64,000 nt of DNA from Lysobacteraceae bacterium NML08-0793 (GTDB taxonomy: Bacteria > Pseudomonadota > Gammaproteobacteria > Xanthomonadales > Xanthomonadaceae), in the NCBI GenBank assembly GCA_002798275.1, contig NWQR01000009.1:1-64000 (forward strand). The letters are read 5' to 3'. The notes below the pieces were generated by a model. It did no database searches. It saw nothing but the letters and a program-made list of their open reading frames with translations, and was not told where the DNA came from. Shown piece after piece: positions 9,846 to 18,239 of the stretch. Position 1 is the first letter of the stretch; each line of letters begins with the position of its first letter. A program made the translations under genes and the position numbers.

Positions 9846-9937
9846 TCGCACTCCCAAGCATGATGGCGGGGCAACATCATTTCACAACTGCACAGATAGA
9901 GCCATGAGATGTTGCGGGCAAATTGCCGGCAAATGAA

Positions 9938-9963
9938 AACGGCGCCGGTTGCCCGACGCCGTT
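9938..9963 (-). terminator. rho-independent terminator after the DUF481 gene
   Basis: On the minus strand a 7-bp stem (AACGGCG/CGCCGTT) with a 12-nt loop that can itself pair is followed by TTTT. It lies 25 nt beyond the stop at 9988. Confidence 0.55.
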
Positions 9964-9987
9964 GTGGCTTTTCGCTGATAGCGAGGC

Positions 9988-10707
9988 TTAGAAGCCGTAC
10001 ACCACGTTGAAGGTGGTCAGGGTGTCGGTCTTCTTGATGCCCGGCAGCACATCGGTGTTGTGGCGGGCTTCCACGCCGGCCTTGAGTGCCAGTGCATCGG
10101 TCATTTTCACCAGCAGACCCAGGTCGTTGCGGATGAAGGTGTTGTCCTTGTTGCCTTCCACCAAAAGGTCGTTATAGAGGGCGACGTTTTCGTTGAACTG
10201 GTGCTTGAACAGCAGTGCGCCGCGACCGATGGTGCCGTTTTCATGCACGCGCAGGTCTTGCAGCTTGCTCCAGCGGTAACCGACACCGGCTTCGAGGGTC
10301 AGCTTGGTGGTTTCGGTGTCCACGGCGCGGAAGCCGTAGTTGAAAGCCGCCACGTTCTGGTATTCGTAGCTGGCATAGTGGTCGCGCTCGGTACGAATGC
10401 CAGCGCCGAGGTAGCTGCGGGCATCGAGGTCACGGGCGGTGCTGAAGAAGCCTTCGTAACGGTAGGCGGTTTCAGCGCCATCGGCCTTGCCGTTCAGGAA
10501 AGCGGCGCCTGCGGCATAGGTCCAGTCGCCTTGCTTGCGGGCGCCAGTCAGCTTGCCAACCAGGGTGCGGCTGTCGGTATTGCCTTTGGAGATGGCAAGA
10601 CCCACTTCGCCCGTACCACTCCAGTGGTCGCCGGCTTCATTGGCCGAGGCGATGGCCGGGGCGGCCAGCAGCGAAGCAATGGCCAGGGCGATAACACGAT
10701 TTTTCAT
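9988..10707 (-). CDS. DUF481/YdiY-family outer-membrane protein
   Basis: The 239-aa product has a clear cleavable signal (MKNRVIALAIASLLAAPAIASA) and a body of alternating residues typical of a small beta-barrel, ending in Phe (FNVVYGF) as outer-membrane proteins do. The early motif WSGTGEVGLAISKGNTDS is the hallmark of the DUF481 (YdiY-like, salt-stress-induced in some species) family. ATG 10707 is preceded by AAGGAA; the longer frame to 10782 would hide the signal peptide. The function of the family is not established. It is divergently placed from a WYL regulator, 175 nt away. Confidence 0.85.
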   Translation of the reverse strand: MKNRVIALAIASLLAAPAIASANEAGDHWSGTGEVGLAISKGNTDSRTLVGKLTGARKQGDWTYAAGAAFLNGKADGAETAYRYEGFFSTARDLDARSYLGAGIRTERDHYASYEYQNVAAFNYGFRAVDTETTKLTLEAGVGYRWSKLQDLRVHENGTIGRGALLFKHQFNENVALYNDLLVEGNKDNTFIRNDLGLLVKMTDALALKAGVEARHNTDVLPGIKKTDTLTTFNVVYGF

Positions 10708-10882
10708 GGGGATTCCTTCGTATTTTTCTGTGAGGGAGGTCAGTGGCCAAGCCACATTCGGCCGCGCATGGTGCGTGTACAAAGCTGAATGGGCGATTAG
10801 TAAAGGTTTTGTTATTCAGTGAAGCGGCCGGCGCTTGCGGTGTGATGCCGGTCACGGTGGTCGGTCAGGGCATAATTTCGTC
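10708..10882. promoter_or_regulatory. divergent intergenic region between DUF481 and WYL genes
   Basis: This 175-nt region separates two divergent genes. It contains a CTGAAT...ATTCAG inverted repeat (about 10784-10818) around an AT-rich centre, which could be an operator, and a -10-like CATAAT at 10871-10876 ending 6 nt before the regulator's ATG. Autoregulation by the neighbouring WYL protein is a reasonable guess, not shown. Confidence 0.3.
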
Positions 10883-11851
10883 ATGGATCGTTATGAACGT
10901 ATTACTGCCCTGCATCGGCTGCTCAAAGGCGCGCGCACGGCCGTGCCGATGTCGAAGCTGATGGAAGAGCTGGACTGCTCGCGTGCCACCGTGTATCGGC
11001 AAATCGCATTTTTGCGCGATGCGCTGATGGCGCCGGTTATCGGCGATGGCGAGGCCGGGTTTCGCTATGACCCGCAGAAATCGGATCGTTTTGAACTGCC
11101 GGGCATGTGGCTGAGTTCGGCGGAATTGCATGCGCTTTTGGCGGCGCAGCAACTGCTTGCCCGGACGGGAAGTGGCGTGCTTTCCGAAGCGATGGCGCCC
11201 CTGCAACAGCGCATCGAGGCCTTGCTGGCCGAGCAGGCCGGTGGCAGGCAGTGGCCGCTGAACCGGGTACGCATCATCCAGCACCGCATTCGCAAACTGG
11301 ACGAGGCGATTTTTCGCACCGTTGCCACTGCTGTACTGGCACGCAAGCAGTTGAGCTTTGAGTATCACGCTCGCACCACGGATCAGGCGACCCGGCGACA
11401 GGTTTCGCCGCAGCGCATCACCCATTACCGCGACAACTGGTATCTGGATGCCTGGGATCCGGCACGCGAGGCGCTGCGCAGCTTCTCCGTGGATCGCATC
11501 CGCAATGCCAGTGCCTTGAGCGAAACGGCGCTGGACGTGGCCGAGGAGGTGCTGGACAACCACCTTGCCGGCAGTTACGGCATCTTTGCCGGTGAGCCAA
11601 AAAACTGGGCCACCATCGTATTCAGCGCCCGTGCCGCGCGCTGGGTGGCGGACGAGCGCTGGCATTCCAAACAACAGGGGCGGTTTTTGCCCGATGGCCG
11701 TTACGAGTTGAAGTTGCCCTACAGCAATGGCCGCGAACTGTTGATGGATGTGTTGCATTACGGCGCGGATGCAACGATTGTCGCGCCGGTTTCGCTGCGC
11801 GAACAAGCCCGCAGCCTGTTGCGCCTGGCGCTGGGCAATTACGAGGACTGA
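10883..11851 (+). CDS. WYL-domain transcriptional regulator (YafY-like)
   Basis: This 322-aa protein has an N-terminal winged helix-turn-helix (residues about 1-60, MDRYERITALHRLLKGA and CSRATVYRQIAFLRDAL) and a central WYL domain (YRDNWYLDAWDPAREALRSFSVDRIRNA, about 190-215). A WCX-type C-terminal extension follows. WYL proteins bind nucleic acid or nucleotide ligands and control stress, DNA-damage or phage-defence genes in many bacteria. No defence genes are adjacent here; the nearest divergent partner is the DUF481 protein. ATG 10883 lacks a Shine-Dalgarno sequence and has CATAAT ending 6 nt upstream, so translation may be leaderless. The frame extends upstream to 10835 but the added residues are not family-like. 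Confidence 0.9.
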   Translation: MDRYERITALHRLLKGARTAVPMSKLMEELDCSRATVYRQIAFLRDALMAPVIGDGEAGFRYDPQKSDRFELPGMWLSSAELHALLAAQQLLARTGSGVLSEAMAPLQQRIEALLAEQAGGRQWPLNRVRIIQHRIRKLDEAIFRTVATAVLARKQLSFEYHARTTDQATRRQVSPQRITHYRDNWYLDAWDPAREALRSFSVDRIRNASALSETALDVAEEVLDNHLAGSYGIFAGEPKNWATIVFSARAARWVADERWHSKQQGRFLPDGRYELKLPYSNGRELLMDVLHYGADATIVAPVSLREQARSLLRLALGNYED

Positions 11852-11938
11852 ACTTGAGGCAGCATGACTTTCGGGCCGGGATTGTCGGTGATGGCTGTGG
11901 TAGTTTGACCGGCTGCAATCCTTCGTCGGAGTCAATCC

Positions 11939-14065
11939 ATGAAAATCCTGCCGCTGTCCGCCGCTGTGGCGACCGTACTTGCCATCACCGCCGTTGCGCC
12001 TTCTGCCGCCCAATCACCCAAGGAGTCTGCCATGTCCACTGCCCCCGCCGATGCCCATCAATGGCTGGAGGATGTGGAAGGCGAGAAGCAGCTGGCCTGG
12101 GTGCGCGAGCGCAATGCGGTATCGAACAAGGCGCTGGCCGACAATGCCGAGTTCCGCCAGCTTGAGGCCGAGCTGCTTGCCATTTTGAACTCCGATGCCA
12201 AGATTCCCGGTGTCTACAAAATGGGGGATTACTACTACAACTTCTGGCAGGACAAACAGCACGAGCGCGGCATTTGGCGGCGCACCACGCTGGCCGAGTA
12301 CCGCAAGCCCAACCCGCAGTGGGAAACCGTGCTGGATCTGGATGCGCTGAACAGGGCCGAGGGCGAAAACTGGGTCTGGCATGGCGCTTCCTGCCTGCGC
12401 CCGGCCTATACCCGCTGCCTGATTGCGCTCTCGCGCGGCGGCGCGGATGCGGACGTGACCCGCGAGTTCGACCTGGCCAGCAAGACCTTTGTTGAAGGCG
12501 GCTTCTTCCGCCCGGAGGCGAAAGGTTCGCTGGGCTGGATTGATGAGAACACCGTGTTTGTGCAAACCGACTTTGGCGCCGGCAGCCTGACCGATTCGGG
12601 CTACCCGCGGCAGACCAAAATTTGGAAGCGCGGCACGCCGCTGGCCAGCGCCGAATTGGTGTTTGAAGGCAAGCCGACCGATATGTATATCTCCGCCTTC
12701 CGCGATGACACGCCGGGCTATGAGCGTGATTTCGTCAGCAATACCGTCGCCTTCTACAACAACGAGCTGTACCTGCGCGGCCAAGATGGCAGCCTCACCA
12801 AGGTGGATGTGCCCAATTCGGTGGAAAAGGGCGTGCATCGTGAATGGCTGACGCTGGAGCCGCGCCAGGACTGGACGGTCGGCGGCAAGACCTACAAGGC
12901 GGGCAGCTATCTGGTGGCCAATTTCAATGACTGGATGGCGGGCAAGCGCGAGCTTGTGGTGCTGTTTGAGCCGAGCGACAACAGCTCGCTGGCGAGCGCG
13001 GTATGGACGCGCAACCATCTGGTGCTGAATGTGCTGGAAGATGTGAAAAACAAGCTGACCGTGCTTACGCCCACGGCCAATGGCTGGCAGCGTTCGGCCT
13101 TTGTTGGCGCACCGGAAATCGGCACGGTCAATGTTGGCGCGGTGGACAGCGATGAGTCCGACGCGCTGTGGATGACCGCTTCGGGCTATACCACGCCGAC
13201 CACGCTGTACCTGGCCGAAATCGGCAAGCAGCCCGAAGCACTGAAAACCATGCCGAGCTTCTTCAAGGCCGATGACCTGCAAGTGGAGCAGCATTTTGCC
13301 AATAGCAAGGATGGCACCCGCGTGCCGTATTTCATCGTGCACAAGAAGGGCATGGCGCTGGATGGCAAAAACCCGACCCTGCTGTATGGCTACGGCGGCT
13401 TTGAAATCTCGCTGACCCCCGGCTATTCCGGCACCATCGGCAAGGGCTGGACGGAAAAAGGCGGCGTGTACGTGGTCGCCAATATCCGTGGCGGTGGCGA
13501 ATACGGCCCGCGCTGGCATCAGGCCGCGCTCAAGCAGAACCGCCACAAGGCGTATGAAGACTTCGCCGCTGTGGCGCAGGATTTGGTTGCCCGCAATATC
13601 ACCAGTCCCGCGCATTTGGGCGTGCAGGGCGGCAGCAATGGCGGCCTTCTGACCGGCAATATGCTGACCCAGTACCCGGAGCTGTTTGGTGCGGTGGTGA
13701 TTCAGGTGCCGCTGCTGGATATGCGTCGCTACAACCAGTTGCTTGCCGGTGCGTCGTGGATGGCCGAATACGGCAACCCCGACAATCCCGAAGAATGGGC
13801 CTATATCCAGAAGTTCTCGCCCTACCACCTGTTTGATGCGGCCAAGACCTATCCGCCGGTGCTGATTACCACTTCGACCCGCGATGACCGCGTGCATCCC
13901 GGGCATGCCCGCAAGATGGCGGCGCTGATGGAGAGCGCCAACAAAAACGTGCTGTATTACGAGAACATCGAAGGTGGCCACGGCGGTGCGGCCAATAATG
14001 CGCAACGCGCGCATATGACCGCGCTGGTGTATTCGTTCCTGTGGAATACCCTCAACAAGCAGTGA
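11939..14065 (+). CDS. prolyl oligopeptidase, S9A family, exported
   Basis: A 708-aa serine peptidase that cleaves short peptides after proline. The signal peptide (MKILPLSAAVATVLAITAVAPSAA) predicts periplasmic location. The N-terminal half is the beta-propeller that gates access (about 40-430). The alpha/beta-hydrolase half begins around KNPTLLYGYGGFE and holds the triad: Ser in GVQGGSNGGLL, Asp in STRDDRVHPGHA and His in EGGHGGAANN. A GGAG ribosome binding site precedes ATG 11939. A second S9 peptidase starts 53 nt downstream in the same orientation, so they probably share a transcript. Confidence 0.93.
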   Translation: MKILPLSAAVATVLAITAVAPSAAQSPKESAMSTAPADAHQWLEDVEGEKQLAWVRERNAVSNKALADNAEFRQLEAELLAILNSDAKIPGVYKMGDYYYNFWQDKQHERGIWRRTTLAEYRKPNPQWETVLDLDALNRAEGENWVWHGASCLRPAYTRCLIALSRGGADADVTREFDLASKTFVEGGFFRPEAKGSLGWIDENTVFVQTDFGAGSLTDSGYPRQTKIWKRGTPLASAELVFEGKPTDMYISAFRDDTPGYERDFVSNTVAFYNNELYLRGQDGSLTKVDVPNSVEKGVHREWLTLEPRQDWTVGGKTYKAGSYLVANFNDWMAGKRELVVLFEPSDNSSLASAVWTRNHLVLNVLEDVKNKLTVLTPTANGWQRSAFVGAPEIGTVNVGAVDSDESDALWMTASGYTTPTTLYLAEIGKQPEALKTMPSFFKADDLQVEQHFANSKDGTRVPYFIVHKKGMALDGKNPTLLYGYGGFEISLTPGYSGTIGKGWTEKGGVYVVANIRGGGEYGPRWHQAALKQNRHKAYEDFAAVAQDLVARNITSPAHLGVQGGSNGGLLTGNMLTQYPELFGAVVIQVPLLDMRRYNQLLAGASWMAEYGNPDNPEEWAYIQKFSPYHLFDAAKTYPPVLITTSTRDDRVHPGHARKMAALMESANKNVLYYENIEGGHGGAANNAQRAHMTALVYSFLWNTLNKQ

Positions 14066-14118
14066 ACCTGACAGCGCCTCGCAATCCGGGGCGCTTGCCT
14101 TTTGCCAAGGAAAACCCC

Positions 14119-16284
14119 ATGAAAATGAACCCGTTTGCCGTAGCGCTTGCACTTGCCATGACTGTGACCACCACCCACGCCGCCGACCTGCCCACGCCGC
14201 CCGATGTGGCCAAGAAACCACATACGGTGAAAGCCCCGCATGGCGCCGAGCGTCAGGACGAGTACTACTGGCTGCGCGATGACAAGCGCGAAAACCCGGA
14301 AATGCTCGCCTATCTCAATGCCGAGAACGCCTATGCCGATGCCTTGCTGAAAGGGCTGAAGCCGGTTGAAGATACGCTGTATCAGGAAATCGTCGCCCGC
14401 ATCAAGCAGGACGATGCCTCGGTGCCGTACCGCGACAAGGGCTGGTGGTATTACAGCCGTTTTGCCACCGGCCAGGACTATCCCATCCATGCCCGCCGCA
14501 AGGATGGCGCAGGCGTCGATGCCCAGACCATCCAGGCTGCCAATGCCCGCGGTGATTTTGCTGGCGAAGTGGTGCTCTTGGATGTCAACAAACTGGCCGA
14601 AGGCCATGACTATTACGCCGCCTATCCGGTCAGCATCAGCCAGGATGGCCGCCTGATGGTGTGGGCCTTCGATACCAATGGCCGTCGCCAATATACCTTG
14701 CGGGTGAGCAATCTTGAAACCGGCGAGCTGCTGCCGGATCTCATCACCGGCACCAGTGCCGATGTCGAGTGGGTGGATGATGGCAAGAGCTTCCTGTATG
14801 TGGAAAACGACCCCGAAACCCTGCTCACCAAGCGCGTCAAACGCCATGTGTTGGGCAGCGATGTCAAACAGGATGCACTGGTGTATCAGGAAAACGACGA
14901 CAGCTTCTACATGGGGCTGGGGCGTACCCGGGATGACAAATACCTCACCATCGGCGTGTCCAGCACCGTATCGGATGAAATCCGTTACGCCCCGGCCAAT
15001 GACCCGGCGAACTTCACCGTGCTTTCTGCCCGCGAGCGCGATGTGGAATACAGCGCCGACCACTTCAATGGCCGCTGGGTGATTCGCACCAATGCCGATG
15101 GCGCGCAGAACTTCAAGATTGTTACTGCCGCGAGCCAAAGCCGCAGCCGTGCCGACTGGAAAGACCTGGTGGCACACGAGCCGACCGTGTTTGTCGAAGG
15201 CTTCGAGATGTTCAATGACTTCATGGCCGTGGCCGAGCGTTCCGAAGGTCTGGAGCGTATCCGCGTGCTGAAGAACGATGGCAGCAGCGAATACGTCAAG
15301 GCCGATGAAAGTGCCTATTCGATGGGGCTTTCGGTCAATGCCGAGGCTGATAGCGACTGGCTGCGCTACAGCTATACCTCGCTGACCACGCCGGTCATCA
15401 CCTATGAAGTGAACCTCAAGACTGGCGAGCGCCGCCAGCTCAAGCAGCAGCCTGTGCCGGGCTATGACGCCTCACGCTATACCACCGAGCGCGTCTGGGT
15501 GCCGGCACGCGATGGCAAGACCCGGATTCCGGTGAGCCTGGTGTATCGCAAGGACTTCAAGCGCGATGGCAGCGCCGCCCTGCTGCAATACGGCTATGGC
15601 AGCTATGGCGCGTCGATGGATCCGGGCTTCTCCGCGACCACCGTCAGCCTGCTCGACCGCGGCATGGTGTATGCCCTGGCGCATATCCGTGGCGGTCAGG
15701 AAATGGGGCGTCAGTGGTATGAGGACGGCAAGATGTTCAACAAAAAGAACACCTTTACCGACTTCATCGACGTTACCCGCTATCTGGTGAAAAACGGCTA
15801 TGCCGACAAGAACCGCGTCGCGGCCTATGGCGGCAGCGCAGGCGGTCTTTTGATGGGCGCCATCAGCAATATGGCACCCGAGGATTACCGCGTGATTCTT
15901 TCGCAAGTGCCGTTTGTGGACGTAGTTACCACCATGCTCGATGCCAGCATCCCGCTGACCACCAACGAGTACGACGAATGGGGCAACCCCGAAGCCAGCA
16001 AGCAAAGCTACGACTACATGCTGTCCTATTCGCCCTATGACCAGCTGGAAAAGAAAGCCTATCCGGCAATGTTCGTCGGCACCGGGCTGTGGGATTCGCA
16101 GGTGCAGTATTGGGAACCGGCCAAATATGTCGCCCGTCTGCGTGATGTGAATACTTCCAGCCATCCGGTGGTGTTCCGCACCAATATGGAAGCCGGGCAT
16201 GGCGGCAAATCCGGCCGCTTCCGCCGCTACCGCGAACAGGCGGAAATGTACGCCTTCATGCTTGACCAACTGGGCGTGAAGTAA
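14119..16284 (+). CDS. ptrB: oligopeptidase B-like S9A peptidase, exported
   Basis: The 721-aa product carries a signal peptide (MKMNPFAVALALAMTVTTTHA) and then the oligopeptidase B start PHGAERQDEYYWLRDD. Family members cut after basic residues in small peptides. The C-terminal hydrolase domain shows YGSYGASMDPGF, AHIRGGQEMGRQWYEDGK, the nucleophile in YGGSAGGLLMGA, the acid in GTGLWDSQVQYWEP and the His in MEAGHGGKSGR. E. coli PtrB is cytoplasmic, so an exported version is a local feature. ATG 14119 follows an AAGGAAAA ribosome binding site; the frame opens earlier (14041) but that would bury the signal. A strong terminator follows at 16303. Confidence 0.9.
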   Translation: MKMNPFAVALALAMTVTTTHAADLPTPPDVAKKPHTVKAPHGAERQDEYYWLRDDKRENPEMLAYLNAENAYADALLKGLKPVEDTLYQEIVARIKQDDASVPYRDKGWWYYSRFATGQDYPIHARRKDGAGVDAQTIQAANARGDFAGEVVLLDVNKLAEGHDYYAAYPVSISQDGRLMVWAFDTNGRRQYTLRVSNLETGELLPDLITGTSADVEWVDDGKSFLYVENDPETLLTKRVKRHVLGSDVKQDALVYQENDDSFYMGLGRTRDDKYLTIGVSSTVSDEIRYAPANDPANFTVLSARERDVEYSADHFNGRWVIRTNADGAQNFKIVTAASQSRSRADWKDLVAHEPTVFVEGFEMFNDFMAVAERSEGLERIRVLKNDGSSEYVKADESAYSMGLSVNAEADSDWLRYSYTSLTTPVITYEVNLKTGERRQLKQQPVPGYDASRYTTERVWVPARDGKTRIPVSLVYRKDFKRDGSAALLQYGYGSYGASMDPGFSATTVSLLDRGMVYALAHIRGGQEMGRQWYEDGKMFNKKNTFTDFIDVTRYLVKNGYADKNRVAAYGGSAGGLLMGAISNMAPEDYRVILSQVPFVDVVTTMLDASIPLTTNEYDEWGNPEASKQSYDYMLSYSPYDQLEKKAYPAMFVGTGLWDSQVQYWEPAKYVARLRDVNTSSHPVVFRTNMEAGHGGKSGRFRRYREQAEMYAFMLDQLGVK

Positions 16285-16302
16285 GGCCGCCTTGCAAGAC
16301 CC

Positions 16303-16329
16303 AAACGCCGGGCTTTATGCCCGGCGTTT
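16303..16329 (+). terminator. rho-independent terminator after the S9 peptidase pair
   Basis: An 11-bp perfect stem (AAACGCCGGGC/GCCCGGCGTTT) with loop TTTAT ends in a short T-run, 18 nt after the stop of the second peptidase. The AAA side makes it partly bidirectional. Confidence 0.8.
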
Positions 16330-16408
16330 TGGCTTGTCGCCCCGTTTGTTGAGGCACGCCATTTCGGCAAACGCGAGCCGAAGGCGTAGCTAGGCGGTTG
16401 GCTGCGCT

Positions 16409-16435
16409 TTGGCAGCCGCCTAGGTCGGGTAATAT
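16409..16435 (+). promoter_or_regulatory. promoter for lptM, probably leaderless
   Basis: A -35-like TTGGCA (16409-16414), 15-nt spacer and a good -10 box TAATAT (16430-16435) end 6 nt before the lptM ATG. Transcription would then begin at or next to the start codon, and no Shine-Dalgarno sequence is present. Confidence 0.5.
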
Positions 16436-16441
16436 CCGCAC

Positions 16442-16621
16442 ATGAAAAACATTCTCCGCCTTGCACCTGTCGCCCTGATTTTCGTTTTGACCGCCTGTGG
16501 CAACAAAGGGCCGCTGACCTTGCCGCAGAAGCCGTTGCCGGTCGAAGCACCTGCCGAAGCGCCGCCTGCGCCTACCCCCGCGCCCGATGCGGATACAACT
16601 GGGGGTGATGGCAGCCGTTAA
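16442..16621 (+). CDS. lptM: LPS translocon maturation chaperone LptM (YifL-like small lipoprotein)
   Basis: A 59-aa lipoprotein. Its signal (MKNILRLAPVALIFVLTACG) has the lipobox LTAC, so Cys19 would be acylated and the protein anchored in the outer membrane. GNKGPLTLP after the Cys is the LptM/YifL hallmark, and the rest is a Pro/Ala-rich tail. In E. coli LptM assists oxidative maturation of the LptD/LptE translocon. The position directly before dapF, 3 nt away, matches the E. coli lptM-dapF-yigA-xerC order and supports the call. It is too short for many gene callers. Confidence 0.85.
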   Translation: MKNILRLAPVALIFVLTACGNKGPLTLPQKPLPVEAPAEAPPAPTPAPDADTTGGDGSR

Positions 16622-16624
16622 GCC

Positions 16625-17479
16625 ATGCAGGCGTTTTGCAAAATGCACGGAGCCGGCAATGATTTTGTCGTGCTGGATTTGCGCGCAGACAAGGCTGCGC
16701 CCGATGCGGCGCTTTGCCGTTTGTTGGCCGACCGGCAGCGCGGTGTGGGCTGCGATCAGATTTTGACTATCGAGCTGCCGACATCGCCCAAGGCGGATGT
16801 GCGCTATCGCATCTGGAATGCCGATGGCAGTCTGGCCGGGCAGTGCGGCAATGGTGCGCGCTGCGTGGCGGCGTGGTATGCCCGTGAGCTGGGTGAGACA
16901 GTAACCCGGCTGTGGCTGGAATCACCGGCTGGGCTGCATTTGGCCGAGCGTCTTGACCACGACCAGTGGCGCATTGACCTTGGCATCCCACGGTTTGCGC
17001 CTGCCGATATTCCGCTGCGAGGGTTTGCCGAGGCGGCCGATGCCTATCGGCTGCAAGTAAATGACGCGGTTTTTCACATCGGCGCGGCCTCCATGGGCAA
17101 TCCGCATGCTTTGCTGGAAGTGGCCGATCTTGCGGCGCTGGACATTGCGCCGGTGGCGCGCGCCTTGCAGGTCAGTGATTATTTTCCCGATTCGGTCAAT
17201 GTCGGTTTTGCCGAAATCTTGAGCCGCACGCATATCGCATTGCGCGTTTACGAGCGCGGCGCCGGAGAAACGCTGGCCTGTGGCAGTGGTGCCTGTGCCG
17301 CGGCGGCGATTTTGATGCGGCGCGGGCGGGTGGAGCGCCGCGTGCGCGTGGATTTGCCCGGCGGCACATTGCATGTGGAATGGCCCGGCAACACGCACGG
17401 CATCCTGATGCAGGGGCCGGCCACATTTGTTTTTCAGGGTGTCGTCGATGCCCGTTTTATGGAGTCTGTTGCTGCATGA
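16625..17479 (+). CDS. dapF: diaminopimelate epimerase
   Basis: DapF interconverts LL- and meso-diaminopimelate for lysine and peptidoglycan. The 284-aa protein begins MQAFCKMHGAGNDFVVLDL and holds both catalytic Cys: one in GQCGNGARCVA and one in ETLACGSGACAAA. GNPHALLEV and the C-terminal VDLPGGTLHVEW are also typical. It overlaps the following DUF484 gene by 4 nt. Confidence 0.97.
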   Translation: MQAFCKMHGAGNDFVVLDLRADKAAPDAALCRLLADRQRGVGCDQILTIELPTSPKADVRYRIWNADGSLAGQCGNGARCVAAWYARELGETVTRLWLESPAGLHLAERLDHDQWRIDLGIPRFAPADIPLRGFAEAADAYRLQVNDAVFHIGAASMGNPHALLEVADLAALDIAPVARALQVSDYFPDSVNVGFAEILSRTHIALRVYERGAGETLACGSGACAAAAILMRRGRVERRVRVDLPGGTLHVEWPGNTHGILMQGPATFVFQGVVDARFMESVAA

Positions 17480-18153
17480 GTACCCCGGAAGAAAAATCCA
17501 ATGGTCATGAGGTCGCGGCCTGGCTGCGCCGTCATCCCGACTTTCTGCGCCAGTTTCCCGACTTGGCGATGTTGCTGACGGTGCCGCGCCAGAATGGCGG
17601 TACCGCGTCGCTGGCCAGTTATCAGCTGGAAGTCCTACGCGACAAAAATCGTGAGTTGAGCCGGCGCCTGCATGAGCTGTTTGCCAATGCCGAAGAAAAC
17701 GAGCGCCTTGCCGTGCGCACCCATCAACTCACCCTGGCATTGATGGCGCAGCGCAATGCCGCTGACACGGTGCAGGCGATGGCCGCCAGTCTTGTCGAGG
17801 ACTTTCAGGGCGATTTGGTGCGGCTGGTGCTTTTCGACCCGGTTGACGGGCTGCCGGAAGCCCCGTGGCTGCGCTATTTGCCCGAAGGCGATGGCGCATT
17901 ACAACCGTTCCGTGATGTGCTGGCCAGCGGCGAGCCGCTGTGCGGGCGGCTGAACCCGGACAAAAACAAGTTGTTGTATGCCGATGAGGCGACGACGGTT
18001 CAATCCAGCGCCCTGCTGGCCTTGGCCGACGTCGGCTTGATTGCCGTTGGCAGCCGCGACCCCAATCGCTTCTTCCCCGGCATGGGCACGCTGTTTTTGC
18101 GCATGATGGGCGAAGCATTTGCGGCGGCGCTGGGTCGATGGCGGACGCCGTAA
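17476..18153 (+). CDS. DUF484 family protein (YigA-like)
   Basis: The 225-aa protein belongs to DUF484, a GAF-like domain family regularly encoded between dapF and xerC. It begins with the signature WLRRHPDFLRQFPDL, then a coiled segment (YQLEVLRDKNRELSRRLHELFANAEENERLA) and a GAF-like C-terminal half ending FFPGMGTLFLRMMGEAF. No catalytic residues are evident and its role is unknown. ATG 17476 overlaps the dapF stop. The frame opens upstream to 17380 inside dapF, which is not used. Confidence 0.9.
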   Translation: MSTPEEKSNGHEVAAWLRRHPDFLRQFPDLAMLLTVPRQNGGTASLASYQLEVLRDKNRELSRRLHELFANAEENERLAVRTHQLTLALMAQRNAADTVQAMAASLVEDFQGDLVRLVLFDPVDGLPEAPWLRYLPEGDGALQPFRDVLASGEPLCGRLNPDKNKLLYADEATTVQSSALLALADVGLIAVGSRDPNRFFPGMGTLFLRMMGEAFAAALGRWRTP

Positions 18154-18239
18154 AGGCGCAGGTGCATTGTGATGGTTCGGCGGCGCCACAAACCCCAGTC
18201 GTGCTTGCTTTTGTGGTGGGCGCAGGGTGAGGCAAGCGC

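Noticed and set aside
12014-14221. A 735-codon open frame antisense to the prolyl oligopeptidase
   Set aside because: It is a high-GC shadow of a confidently assigned gene, has a His/Gly/Ala-rich composition without family motifs, and lacks a ribosome site.
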